Under the pieces are notes generated by a model that did no database searches, was not told where the DNA came from, and saw only the letters and a list, made by a program, of their open reading frames with translations. Shown one piece after another: positions 8,824-17,192 of a stretch of DNA of 64,000 nt. This DNA comes from Streptomyces maremycinicus (GTDB lineage Bacteria; Actinomycetota; Actinomycetes; Streptomycetales; Streptomycetaceae), in assembly GCF_001184025.1 (NCBI RefSeq), contig NZ_BBYG01000015.1, forward strand, positions 372,001 through 436,000, written 5' to 3'. Position 1 is the first letter of the stretch. The number at the start of each line of letters is the position of its first letter. The translations under genes were made by a program, and so were the position numbers.

Positions 8824-9252
8824 GGGTCTCCTGGACGGGCGATCGGCGGATGGTCCGCCCCGCTGCGGGCCGCCGTCCTCGGAACGGCGCCGGATACAGG
8901 GGGCAAGCATCCCAAGCTACCCAAAACACCCGATGAGCCCCTATGTCATAGGACACCTATGTCCCGGATCACGTCCGCGGCGGGGCCGCCGGGCCGGCAG
9001 AGGCCGGTGTGGGGCAGCGGTCGCGGCGGGGTTCTCGAGGCTGCCACGAGCACCTCCCGAGGGGTGCCTGGATAGCCTGCGGGTGGGCTCGCCGGAGTAC
9101 AGCGACAGGGCTACCGGGAACACGTCCTGGAGCGACGTGCACGCCGGGATCCGCAGGGAACGACCGACTGCGTCGCCCGCCCCACCTGCGAGTCCACCGC
9201 GCGCTGACCACCCTCGGGCCGACCGCGTCCCCGTTCGAAAGGCAGTGCGCAC
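8824..9252. promoter_or_regulatory. Divergent intergenic region with two abutting palindromes
   Basis: A 429-base gap between the VanW gene (minus) and the acyltransferase (plus) with no convincing gene. It contains CCTAT-GTC-ATAGG at 8940-8952 and GGACA-CCTA-TGTCC at 8951-8964, two perfect palindromes sharing two bases, in a locally AT-richer stretch. That arrangement looks like a regulator-binding site or overlapping sites. I see nothing else in the remainder of the gap. Confidence 0.4.
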
Positions 9253-10461
9253 ATGTCAGACCGAACCGTCGCATCGACCCCGAGCGGTCCACCGCAGCGC
9301 CGGGCCCCGCTCCCCTCGCTCACCGGCCTCAGATTCGTGGCGGCCCTGCTCGTCTTCCTCTACCACACCTCGTACCTCGCCGGTCCGCTGCGGCCGACGC
9401 TACCGATCTCGTTCTTCGCCGACCCCGACATCGCGCAGCCGGTGGCCGACTTCTTCCTGCCCGCCGGGCGCATCGGGGTGTCCTTCTTCTTCGTGCTCAG
9501 CGGCTTCGTCCTCACGTGGTCGTCGACCCCCGGGGACCGGCCCTCGGCGTTCTGGCGGCGCCGGGCCCTCAAGATCTACCCCAACCACCTCGTGACCTTC
9601 GCCCTGGCCATATGGCTGTGGGCCTCCGCGACCCCGCTGCACGCGTGGCTGGCCAACCTCTCCCTGGTGCACGCCTTCAGCAACCGGCCCGACACCGCGA
9701 TGAGCGTCAACTTCCCTTCGTGGTCGCTGTGTTCAGAGGTGCTCTTCTACGCGCTGTTCCCGCTGTTCATCGTCGTGGTACGGCGGATCCCGGAGCGCAG
9801 GCTGTGGCTGTGGGCCGCCGGCATGGTCGCGGGTGTGGCGGCCATGGCGGTCGTCACGAAGCAGTTCATGGCCGGTGGCGCCAAGAGCCCCTTCGGTGAC
9901 CTGACGGCGAACCAGGAGTGGTTCGGCTACGCGTTCCCGCCGCCGCGCCTCTTCGAGTTCGTGCTGGGCATGCTCCTGGCCCGTATCGTCGCCTCGGGTC
10001 TGTGGCCGCGCATCGGCCTGCTGCCCTCGGCCGCCGCCTTCGCCGTGGGCTACTGGGCCGCGCTCAGCGTCCCGGACCCGTACAACTTCAGCCTCACCAC
10101 GGTCGTGCCGATCGGCATGATCCTCTGCGCCGCGGCCACCTCGGACCTGCGGGGCGACGGCGGCTGGCTCACCAGCCGGCCCATGGTGCTGCTGGGCAAC
10201 ATCTCCTTCGCGTTCTACCTCCTCCAGGGTCTGGTGGTCTTCTACGGCCGGCCCGAGGTGCTGGGCAGCCGTACCTACGACACCGTCCCGGCGCTGGGGA
10301 TGCTGCTCCTGCTCCTCGCGGTGAACGTGCTGGCCGCCTGGCTGCTGTACACGCTGGTGGAGAACCCGGTGATGAAGCGCTGGAGCCGCAGCAGGAAGCC
10401 GCGGGCCCCGCAGGCCGTGCCGCGCAGCACGCGGTCCGTGTCGGCCGGCGAGACGGTCTGA
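9253..10461 (+). CDS. Membrane acyltransferase, acyltransferase_3 / OafA family
   Basis: 402 aa with about ten hydrophobic segments. It opens LPSLTGLRFVAALLVFLYH, the usual family start with the catalytic-type His (FLYHTSY), and carries FFVLSGFVLTWS near residue 80. Enzymes of this family transfer O-acyl groups to exported sugars, antibiotics or wall components at the membrane. The cytoplasmic C-terminal tail is basic (KRWSRSRKPRAP). The substrate cannot be told from context; the divergent wall-associated VanW gene makes an envelope target plausible. The start has only a weak GAAAGG upstream. Confidence 0.85.
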   Translation: MSDRTVASTPSGPPQRRAPLPSLTGLRFVAALLVFLYHTSYLAGPLRPTLPISFFADPDIAQPVADFFLPAGRIGVSFFFVLSGFVLTWSSTPGDRPSAFWRRRALKIYPNHLVTFALAIWLWASATPLHAWLANLSLVHAFSNRPDTAMSVNFPSWSLCSEVLFYALFPLFIVVVRRIPERRLWLWAAGMVAGVAAMAVVTKQFMAGGAKSPFGDLTANQEWFGYAFPPPRLFEFVLGMLLARIVASGLWPRIGLLPSAAAFAVGYWAALSVPDPYNFSLTTVVPIGMILCAAATSDLRGDGGWLTSRPMVLLGNISFAFYLLQGLVVFYGRPEVLGSRTYDTVPALGMLLLLLAVNVLAAWLLYTLVENPVMKRWSRSRKPRAPQAVPRSTRSVSAGETV

Positions 10462-10699
10462 ACCACACTGCCCGGCCGGCGCCCGTCCCTCGGGCGGTGG
10501 CCGGGCGGTGGTGCGCCCGGAGGAGGACAGGGCTGGTACTGCACATGTCACGCCCGGTGTCACTCCCCCGCTCGTTCAAGTCGCGGTCAAGAAGTTCTGT
10601 GGTGGTGTCCTGAAGAGTCGCCGACAGGGCCGAAGCGGACGCTCTCCGTCAGGGGAGGTCGTCCGACGGCCACGCACCGTCGACCAAGGAGCCGCATTC

Positions 10700-11500
10700 A
10701 TGCTGACCCTCGAACTCTCCACCCGTACCGCGCTCGTCACCGGTTCCACCGCGGGGATAGGCAAGGCCACCGCGCAGCAGCTGGCGGAGGCCGGCGCCCG
10801 GGTCTATGTGAACGGCCGCACAGAAGAACGCGTGCAGGCCGCCATCGCGGAGATCCGCAAGGCCGTGCCCGACGCCGACCTGCGGCCCGCGCCCGGTGAC
10901 GTGGCCACGGCCGAGGGCGTACAGGAGATCATCGACGCCCTGCCGGAGACTGACATCCTTGTCAACAACGCCGGTACCGCCGAACTCGGCTCCTTCACCG
11001 AGCTGTCCGACGAGAGCTGGCAGCGGCTGTGGGACCTCAACGTGATGAGCGGCGTGCGGCTGTCGCGCCACTACGTCACCGGCATGGCCGACCGCGGTTG
11101 GGGCCGCATCATCTTCGTGTCGAGCGAGTCCGCGCTCAACGTCCCGCCGGGGATGGTGCACTACGGCGCCACCAAGATCGCCCAGCTGGGCATGGCCCGC
11201 GGCCTGGCCGAGTCCTACCCGGCGTCCGGTGTCACGGTGAACTCCGTGCTGCCCGGGCCGACCCGCTCCGAGCTGACGGAGCGGTACTTCGCCATGCTCC
11301 AGGAGCAGCGGCCGGACGCGCGGCTGGAGGAGCTCGAGGGTGAGCACCTCCGGAACAACCACCCCAACCTGCTGCTCGGCCGCTTCGCCGAATCGGAGGA
11401 GGTGGCGAACCTCATCGCCTACCTGGCCTCGCCTCTCTCCACCGCGACCAACGGCGCCGCGCTGCGGGTGGACGGCGGCGACATCCGCAACGTCACCTGA
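10700..11500 (+). CDS. SDR family NAD(P)-dependent oxidoreductase
   Basis: 266 aa; ATG start with AAGGAG ten bases upstream. Classical short-chain dehydrogenase: cofactor motif TGSTAGIGKA near residue 15, NNAG near residue 90, catalytic Ser in SSES and the YxxxK pair in YGATK. The C-terminus VDGGDIRNVT is typical for the family. Arg in VNGRTEER after the second beta-strand suggests NADP(H) preference (family knowledge). The substrate is unknown and neighbours give no clue. The 238 bases upstream hold no gene. Confidence 0.88.
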   Translation: MLTLELSTRTALVTGSTAGIGKATAQQLAEAGARVYVNGRTEERVQAAIAEIRKAVPDADLRPAPGDVATAEGVQEIIDALPETDILVNNAGTAELGSFTELSDESWQRLWDLNVMSGVRLSRHYVTGMADRGWGRIIFVSSESALNVPPGMVHYGATKIAQLGMARGLAESYPASGVTVNSVLPGPTRSELTERYFAMLQEQRPDARLEELEGEHLRNNHPNLLLGRFAESEEVANLIAYLASPLSTATNGAALRVDGGDIRNVT

Positions 11501-11524
11501 GCCGCGCCCCCGCCCCGGCGACGG

Positions 11525-11968
11525 TCAGACGCCGAGGGGCCCGCCGTCCGGGTCGGTCGCCGGGGTGGCCACCTCGGCCGCGATCCGGCGGTAGGCGGCA
11601 CGGGCCTGGACGATCCGGGCGAGCACGGTGCCGACCAGCGTCGCGGCGCACAGACAGGTGAGCCAGAAGGTGTCACGGTGGCCGGCCCAGGTGAGCGTCC
11701 CCATGGGCGGGACGGCGAAGCCGTTGAGGGTCAGCCAGCACAGGACGGCGGTGCCCGGGGCCGCGGTGAAACGGGCGCACAGACCCAGCAGGGCCGCCAG
11801 GAGGGACAGCGCGGCCAGCGCGAACCCTGGGCGGTCCGAGCCCACCAGCGTGTTGTGCACGGCCACCAGCACCAGCGCGCCGCCGAAGGCGGTGGCCCAG
11901 ACCACCGGCGTGGCGACGGGCTGGGGCACGGGCCGGGCGCCGGCCCTGAGGAACACCCACTCGATCAT
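11525..11968 (-). CDS. Small integral membrane protein of unknown function
   Basis: 147 aa from the ATG of MIEWVFLRAG, with GGAAGG nine bases upstream. Four hydrophobic segments are evident (about 22-40, 48-66, 73-90, 103-122), followed by a basic cytoplasmic tail. The arrangement recalls DUF4118-like four-helix membrane modules of sensor kinases, but no kinase domain is attached. The reading frame stays open upstream into a stretch that may be a gene remnant, so the start is chosen on the ribosome-binding site. Function not recognised. Confidence 0.65.
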   Translation of the reverse strand: MIEWVFLRAGARPVPQPVATPVVWATAFGGALVLVAVHNTLVGSDRPGFALAALSLLAALLGLCARFTAAPGTAVLCWLTLNGFAVPPMGTLTWAGHRDTFWLTCLCAATLVGTVLARIVQARAAYRRIAAEVATPATDPDGGPLGV

Positions 11969-12099
11969 GCTGCACGCATCCTTCCGGTCCCCCCGCCCCC
12001 GGAACGCCGGCCGCCACGGCAGCGTGGACCTCGGACCGTATTCTCCCACCCGGCCGCCGGACGCACCGCGGTCGTCCCGATCCCGCCGGTGCGGACCCG

Positions 12100-12404
12100 C
12101 CCGTCGGACGGGGGCGAGGCGGAGGACGATGTCGTCGCCGCGCGACGGTCGAGCGGCGGGCGTGCCGGACGAGGGCGTCGGCCGGGTCGTTCATGATGCC
12201 GGGTCCGGTCCGGGCGAGTTCGCGGGCGAGGCCGTCCACGACGTCGCCGATGTCGGTGCCCGCGGCCTCGGCCGGAACCGGCTCCGGCGACTCCGCACCG
12301 CGGCCCCCGCCCGCCCCGGCGGCGTCCGGCGCACTCTCGCCTTCCCCGCGGCGCGGGGGGCGCTCGACGACGCGCGGGCCCCGGGCGCCGAGGGCCCCAC
12401 CCAT
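12100..12404 (-). pseudogene. Possible remnant of a SpoIIE-type phosphatase C-terminus
   Basis: Within the 576-base gap 11969-12544 no intact gene is seen, but the minus strand reads GTDIGDVVDGLARELAR and NDPADALVRHARR in one frame, and the next frame then reads RGDDIVLRLAPVRR. Together these resemble the end of PP2C/SpoIIE phosphatases, where a helical segment is followed by a DD(I/V)-L-L strand. The frame switch and absence of an upstream catalytic domain suggest a decayed fragment. This is a weak, pattern-based call; it could be chance. Confidence 0.25.
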
Positions 12405-12544
12405 GCGGCGGACCCTGCGCCGACCCCGCGGTCACGGCGTTCCGCCCGGCCCGCGGACGTCGCCGTGCGCCGGGGGTGAGCCGTCGTCCGCCGTCTTCGC
12501 GCCCCGCATCGCCGCTTGTCAGCGCCCCTGCACGCCTACTACTG

Positions 12545-12725
12545 TCACCACGCCTTGGTGAACGGGAAATCCGGTGTGATGCCGGTGCGGCCCTCGCCAC
12601 TGTGATCGGGAAGTCCGGCTCCGGCCCTCGCGGGCAGCCACTGGGTCCTCGGGACCCGGGAAGGCGGAGCACGGGCGGTGGTACCCGTGAGCCAGGAGAC
12701 CGGCCAAGGCACGTCAACCATCCAC
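12545..12725 (+). ncRNA. Cobalamin (adenosylcobalamin) riboswitch
   Basis: The conserved cores are visible in order: GGGAA at 12564 followed by the CCGGTG element, the CGCCACTGTGA element at about 12595-12605, and the B12 box GCCAGGAGACCGGCC at 12691-12705. The element ends about 28 bases before the cbiM start. Such riboswitches repress cobalt uptake or B12 synthesis genes when cobalamin is plentiful, which fits the downstream cobalt transporter. Confidence 0.92.
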
Positions 12726-12752
12726 GAGGTGCTGGAGAGGGTCTGCTCAGCC

Positions 12753-13478
12753 ATGCACATAGCCGAGGGTTTTCTGCCTCCGGCGCACGCGATCGCCTGG
12801 AGCGTCGCATCCGCGCCATTCGTCGTCCACGGAGTACGGTCACTCACCCGTGAGGTCAAGGAGCATCCCGAGAGCACCCTGCTCCTCGGCGCCTCCGGTG
12901 CCTTCACGTTCGTCCTGTCCGCGCTGAAACTGCCGTCGGTGACCGGGAGTTGTTCCCACCCCACCGGCACGGGGCTCGGAGCCGTCCTGTTCCGGCCGCC
13001 GGTCATGGCGGTGCTGGGCACCATCACCCTGCTGTTCCAGGCGCTGTTGCTCGCCCACGGCGGCCTGACCACGCTCGGCGCCAACGTCTTCTCCATGGCG
13101 GTCGTCGGGCCCTGGGCGGGTTACGCGGTCTACCGGCTGCTGCGGCGGTTCGACGTGCCGCTGATGGTCACGGTGTTCTTCGGCGCCTTCGTGGCCGACC
13201 TGTCCACCTACTGCGTCACCAGCGTGCAGCTGGCGCTCGCCTTCCCGGACCCGAGCAGCGGATTCCCGGGCGCGCTCGGCAAGTTCGCCTCCATCTTCGC
13301 CGTCACCCAGCTTCCGCTCGCGGTCAGCGAGGGGCTCCTCACGGTGTTCGTGATGCGCCTGCTGACCCAGTCCAGCAAGGGTGAACTGACCCGGCTGGGC
13401 GTCCTCGTGACCGGCGGCCGGACCAAGGGCGGTGCCGACGCCGTTGCGGACACCGGTACCGAGGCGGTGGCCCGGTGA
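12753..13478 (+). CDS. cbiM: Cobalt ECF transporter substrate-capture protein CbiM
   Basis: 241 aa, integral membrane S component of the cobalt ECF transporter. The N-terminus MHIAEGFLP carries the conserved Met1-His2 pair that binds the metal once the chain is processed; further conserved motifs are SCSHPTGTGLGA and FGAFVADLSTYCVTS. Six to seven hydrophobic segments are seen. It is first in the cbiMNQO operon, directly behind a cobalamin riboswitch, which marks cobalt rather than nickel as the substrate. The stop overlaps the GTG of cbiN. Confidence 0.95.
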   Translation: MHIAEGFLPPAHAIAWSVASAPFVVHGVRSLTREVKEHPESTLLLGASGAFTFVLSALKLPSVTGSCSHPTGTGLGAVLFRPPVMAVLGTITLLFQALLLAHGGLTTLGANVFSMAVVGPWAGYAVYRLLRRFDVPLMVTVFFGAFVADLSTYCVTSVQLALAFPDPSSGFPGALGKFASIFAVTQLPLAVSEGLLTVFVMRLLTQSSKGELTRLGVLVTGGRTKGGADAVADTGTEAVAR

Positions 13479-14113
13479 GCCGTAACGCGAAGATCAACGC
13501 CCTGCTGCTGTTCGTGGTGGCCGCACTCGCCGTCCTGCCCCTGGCCCTCGGACTCGGCGACCACAAGGAGGAGCCGTTCACGGGCGCCGACGCGGAGGCC
13601 GAGACGGCGATCACCGAGATCCGGCCGGACTACGAGCCCTGGTTCTCCCCCCTGTACGAGCCGCCGTCCGGCGAGATCGAGTCAGCGCTGTTCGCCCTCC
13701 AGGCGGCCCTCGGCGCGGGGGTACTCGCCTACTACTTCGGTCTGCACCGGGGCCGGCGGCAGGGCGAACTCCGTGCCCTGGCCCGGCGGGACACGACCGC
13801 CCCGACGAACCCTCCGACCTCGAAGACCTCCACGGCAGTGCCGGTCTCGACGGCTTCGACGGCTTCGCGCACATCGACGACCGCATACACAGCGCGGACA
13901 TCGCCCGCCGCACCGGCCTCGCCGAGCACCGAGGACACCGGGGACCGTGAGAACGCGGAGCACACCGAGAAGGCGGAGCACGCCGAGAGTGCCGCGAACG
14001 CGGTGAAGTCCGGGGCGCCCGCGCCACCTGAGGCACGCGAGGCACCCGCAGCACCCGACAGCGTCCGGGGCTCCGGAAGCGCCTCCGGGGCCTCCGCTCC
14101 CGAACGGATCTGA
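13475..14113 (+). CDS. cbiN: Cobalt transporter accessory protein CbiN with anomalous long tail
   Basis: The GTG start overlaps the cbiM stop by 4 bases. Residues 1-95 are a normal CbiN: first membrane segment, the extracytoplasmic EIRPDYEPWFSPLYEPPSGEIES, and a second membrane segment. CbiN is normally about 100 aa, but this frame continues to 212 aa with a Thr/Ser/Ala-rich then Glu/Ala-rich low-complexity tail. In the tail's first part (13783-13950) another frame has far more protein-like composition, so a frameshift near 13780 is possible. The N-terminal assignment is firm; the true C-terminus is not. Confidence 0.85.
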   Translation: MSRNAKINALLLFVVAALAVLPLALGLGDHKEEPFTGADAEAETAITEIRPDYEPWFSPLYEPPSGEIESALFALQAALGAGVLAYYFGLHRGRRQGELRALARRDTTAPTNPPTSKTSTAVPVSTASTASRTSTTAYTARTSPAAPASPSTEDTGDRENAEHTEKAEHAESAANAVKSGAPAPPEAREAPAAPDSVRGSGSASGASAPERI

Positions 14114-14119
14114 GTCCGC

Positions 14120-14878
14120 GTGCTGCCGATCGACGCGGCGGCGCACAGCAGCCGCTGGCGCCACCGCCATCCCGTGGACAAGGCCGTGCTGGGCCTCGGT
14201 CTGACCGTGCTCGCCATCTCGCTGCCGCCGTGGCCCGGCGCGGCCCTGGTCCTGGTGACGGCGCTCGTCGTCATGCTGGGGCCGGCGGGCGTGCCCGCCC
14301 GGCGGCTGTGGCGCGCCTACCGGGTCCCGCTGGGCTTCTGTGTGACCGGCGCGCTCCCCCTGCTCGTCCAGGTCGGTGCCCCGGACCACTTCGTCGCCCT
14401 GGCCGACGGCGGTCCGGTGCGCGCCGGGGAACTGCTGCTGCGCACCTCCGCGGCCTCCCTGGGTGTCCTGCTCCTGGCGTTCACCACCCCGATGTCCGAC
14501 CTGCTGCCCCGCCTGGTCAGGGCCGGGGTGCCCGCGCCCGTCGTGGACGTCGCGCTCGTGACGTACCGCATGAGCTTCCTGCTGCTCGACTCCGTGCGCC
14601 GGATCCGGGAAGCCCAGGCGGCCCGGCTCGGGCACAGCACCCGGGCCGCGGAGTGGCGTTCGCTGGCCGGGCTCGGCGCCACCGCGTTCGTCCGTGCCTT
14701 CGACCGGGCGGCGCGGCTCCAGGACGGGCTCGCCGGACGCGGCTACGACGGCACCCTGCGCGTCCTGGTGCCCGAGGCCCGGGTCTCCGTCCGCTTCACG
14801 GCCGCCGGCGCCGCCCTCCTCGCGGCCCTGGCCGCCCTCACCTTCGTCCTGCGATCCGTACTGGAAAGGCCGCTGTGA
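14120..14878 (+). CDS. cbiQ: Cobalt ECF transporter transmembrane protein CbiQ
   Basis: 252 aa, GTG start six bases after the cbiN frame ends. T component of the ECF transporter with about five hydrophobic segments and the conserved coupling helices containing Ala-Arg-Gly-type motifs: EAQAARLGHS and LAGRGYDGTL. These contact the ATPase encoded next. Its stop overlaps the ATG of cbiO (TGATG). Together with CbiM, CbiN and CbiO it forms the cobalt importer in the cytoplasmic membrane. Confidence 0.93.
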   Translation: MLPIDAAAHSSRWRHRHPVDKAVLGLGLTVLAISLPPWPGAALVLVTALVVMLGPAGVPARRLWRAYRVPLGFCVTGALPLLVQVGAPDHFVALADGGPVRAGELLLRTSAASLGVLLLAFTTPMSDLLPRLVRAGVPAPVVDVALVTYRMSFLLLDSVRRIREAQAARLGHSTRAAEWRSLAGLGATAFVRAFDRAARLQDGLAGRGYDGTLRVLVPEARVSVRFTAAGAALLAALAALTFVLRSVLERPL

Positions 14879-15753
14879 TGAGCGAGCCCGCACTGCTCGC
14901 CCTGCGGGGCGCCTCCTTCGCCTACGAGGACGGCCCGGCCGTGCTCAGCGGCCTGGACTTCGAGGTCCACGCGGGGCGCGCGCTCGCCCTGCTGGGCCGC
15001 AACGGCAGCGGCAAGACCACGCTGATGCGCCTGCTGAGCGGTGGACTGCGGCCGGACGAGGGCGAGTTGTGGGTCGAGGGACACCCGGTGCGGTACGACC
15101 GCAAGGGGCTGACCCGGCTGCGCACGACGGTGCAGCTGGTGGTCCAGGACCCGGACGACCAGCTGTTCGCCGCGTCCGTCGCCCAGGACGTGTCGTTCGG
15201 ACCGCTGAACCTCGGTCTGACCGACACGGAGGTACGGGCCCGGACCGGGGAGGCGCTCGCCGCCCTGGACATCACCGCGCTGGCCGACCGCCCCACCCAT
15301 CTGCTCTCCTACGGGCAGCGCAAGCGCACCGCGATCGCCGGCGCCGTCGCGATGCGGCCCCGGGTGCTGATCCTCGACGAGCCCACGGCCGGGCTCGACC
15401 CCGACGGCCAGGAACGGCTGCTCGCGATCCTCGGCCGGCTGCGCGCGTCCGGCACGACCGTGGTCATGGCCACGCACGACGTCGACCTCGCGCTGCGCTG
15501 GGCGGACGAGGCGACCCTGCTCACCCCGTCCGGCGCGCGCACCGGTCCCGTCGCCTCGACGCTCGCGCGCGCGGACCTCCTCCACCAGGCGGGCCTGCGG
15601 CTGCCCTGGGGGGTCGCCGCCGCCCGGCTGCTGCACGCCCAGGGGCTGTTGGGCGACCCCGCGAAAGGTCCGCGCACCGCGGCGGAACTCGCCGCGCTGA
15701 CCGCCGCGCCCGACGGACCGGAGCCGGTCGGCGCGGGCGGCGAGAGCCCCTGA
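14878..15753 (+). CDS. cbiO: Cobalt ECF transporter ATP-binding protein CbiO
   Basis: 291 aa ABC ATPase. Walker A GRNGSGKT at residues 40-47, Q-loop VVQDPDDQLF, signature LSYGQ at 143-147 (the form with Tyr is common in CbiO/EcfA), Walker B VLILDEPTAGLD at about 163-174 and the switch His in MATHDVDLA. A C-terminal extension of some 60 residues follows the ATPase core. Last gene of the cbiMNQO operon; energises cobalt uptake. Confidence 0.94.
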   Translation: MSEPALLALRGASFAYEDGPAVLSGLDFEVHAGRALALLGRNGSGKTTLMRLLSGGLRPDEGELWVEGHPVRYDRKGLTRLRTTVQLVVQDPDDQLFAASVAQDVSFGPLNLGLTDTEVRARTGEALAALDITALADRPTHLLSYGQRKRTAIAGAVAMRPRVLILDEPTAGLDPDGQERLLAILGRLRASGTTVVMATHDVDLALRWADEATLLTPSGARTGPVASTLARADLLHQAGLRLPWGVAAARLLHAQGLLGDPAKGPRTAAELAALTAAPDGPEPVGAGGESP

Positions 15754-15814
15754 GCACCGGCACCCCCACCGGCACCGGCACCCCGGGGAGACGAAGCGGG
15801 TGCACGAGGTGGGA

Positions 15815-15862
15815 AACGAGGTGACGTGAGAGACAAGGTGACGGAGAGACGAGGTGACGGAG
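15815..15862. repeat. Three tandem 16-bp direct repeats
   Basis: AGACAAGGTGACGGAG (15831-15846) and AGACGAGGTGACGGAG (15847-15862) differ at one base; a degraded copy AACGAGGTGACGTGAG (15815-15830) precedes them. They fill the gap between cbiO and the AhpD-like gene, ending 34 bases before the latter's GTG. Role unknown; replication slippage is the simplest origin. Confidence 0.8.
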
Positions 15863-15896
15863 AGGGCGTCCGGCGGCGGTGCTTGGATGTTCGACT

Positions 15897-16349
15897 GTGA
15901 CGACTCGACGGATCTACATAGACAAGCAGAGCCCCAAGGCCTACCACGCGTTGGTCCAGACATCCGAGGCCGTGCGGGCGACCGCCGCCGACGCCGGTCT
16001 GGACCGCACCGTCGTGGAACTGATCAATCTGCGCGTCTCGCAGCTCAACGGCTGCGCGTTCTGCCTCGACGTGCACACCAGGGCCGCGCTGCGCGCGGGT
16101 GAGGACACCCGGCGGCTGGGTGTCCTCGCGGCCTGGCGGGACACCGGCCTCTTCAGCCCCCTGGAGCGCGCCGCCCTGGCGCTGGCCGAGGCGACCACCG
16201 TGCCGTCCGACGCCGGGGCGCAGGAGGCCGCGTACGCCGAAGCGCTGGAGGTCCTCACGGACGATCAGACAGCGGCGGTGATCTGGGTGGCGGTCACCAT
16301 CAACGCCTTCAACCGGGTGTCCATTCTGAGCAAGCACCCGGTCCACTAG
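15897..16349 (+). CDS. Carboxymuconolactone decarboxylase / AhpD-family protein
   Basis: 150 aa from GTG (VTTRRIYIDKQSP); an in-frame GTG six codons earlier is an alternative, and neither has a clear ribosome-binding site. The AhpD core is complete: ELINLRVSQLNGCAFCLDVH, that is Glu, CxxC and the His five residues after the second Cys, forming a redox/peroxidase-type centre. Later residues (LSPLERAALALAEATT) match the usual second helix pair. Such proteins reduce peroxides or alkylhydroperoxidase partners; the substrate is not known here. Confidence 0.85.
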   Translation: MTTRRIYIDKQSPKAYHALVQTSEAVRATAADAGLDRTVVELINLRVSQLNGCAFCLDVHTRAALRAGEDTRRLGVLAAWRDTGLFSPLERAALALAEATTVPSDAGAQEAAYAEALEVLTDDQTAAVIWVAVTINAFNRVSILSKHPVH

Positions 16350-16418
16350 CGACGACCGGCCGGCCCGGCACCCGGGCACCGACGGCACCGCCCCGCACCA
16401 CCCCTGGAGGAAGCGCCC

Positions 16419-16994
16419 ATGCCCCGACCCGTCGCCCCCGACGGCCCGGAGTCCGCCGACGCCGGCCACCCGGCCCCGCACCCGTCGCGGGTCGCCGCCC
16501 GCCCGCGCACCGGTCGGCCGCCCGTCGCGCACGCGGCGCTCGGCGTCGGCGCCATCCTGTACGGTCCCCGCGGACTGCTGCTGGGCCGTCATCGCCGGGG
16601 GACCTGGGAGCTGCCCGGAGGAACGGTGGAGCCCGGGGAGTCGCTCCAGGAGACGGTGGTGCGCGAGCTGCGCGAGGAGACGGGGCTGCGGGCCGACCCG
16701 GCGGACGTACGCCTGCTGGGCACCCTGCTCGACCAGGTCGGGGGTGTCGTGCGAATGACCGTCGGCGCCGTCGTCACCCACTGGACCGGCGAGCCGGCCG
16801 ACCAGCCCGGCGAGAGCGTCGGCGACTGGCGCTGGTACTCCCTGGAGCGGCTGCCGCAGCCACTGTTCGAGTGCAGCGCCCAGTCCCTCACCGTCTGGCG
16901 CCCCGAACTGCCGATCGATCACGCCCCGGCCCACTTCACCCCGTTCGCCCGGTTCGCCGCGTACGACCGGCCGATGCGCGGGGACAGCGGCTGA
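16419..16994 (+). CDS. NUDIX hydrolase
   Basis: 191 aa; GGAGG lies eleven bases before the ATG. A Pro/Arg-rich disordered head of about 35 residues precedes the NUDIX fold. The NUDIX box is intact: GGTVEPGES, then the metal-binding helix RELREETGL. Predicted to hydrolyse a nucleoside diphosphate linked to another moiety; the family motif does not fix the substrate. Single gene between the AhpD-like gene and the glycosidase. Confidence 0.88.
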   Translation: MPRPVAPDGPESADAGHPAPHPSRVAARPRTGRPPVAHAALGVGAILYGPRGLLLGRHRRGTWELPGGTVEPGESLQETVVRELREETGLRADPADVRLLGTLLDQVGGVVRMTVGAVVTHWTGEPADQPGESVGDWRWYSLERLPQPLFECSAQSLTVWRPELPIDHAPAHFTPFARFAAYDRPMRGDSG

Positions 16995-17192
16995 TCCCGC
17001 CGGATCCCCCCGGGCCCGTCCGCTCGGGCGCGCGACTAGCACAACGCGTCGGGCCACGCGGCCGAACGGCCGTGCAAGCCACCCGGAATCGTGCGTTTTC
17101 TCACCCGATCCCGTGGTCTTCCCGCCCACCCCCCTGGCGGGAGTTCCCGCAGGTCATGAGAAAGTTGCGGCCCAAACTACCCAGGGGGGTCC

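Noticed and set aside
12678..12752. Longer N-terminus for CbiM inside the riboswitch
   Set aside because: Met1-His2 of MHIAEGFLP is a functional metal ligand and must be N-terminal; the extension overlaps the B12 box.
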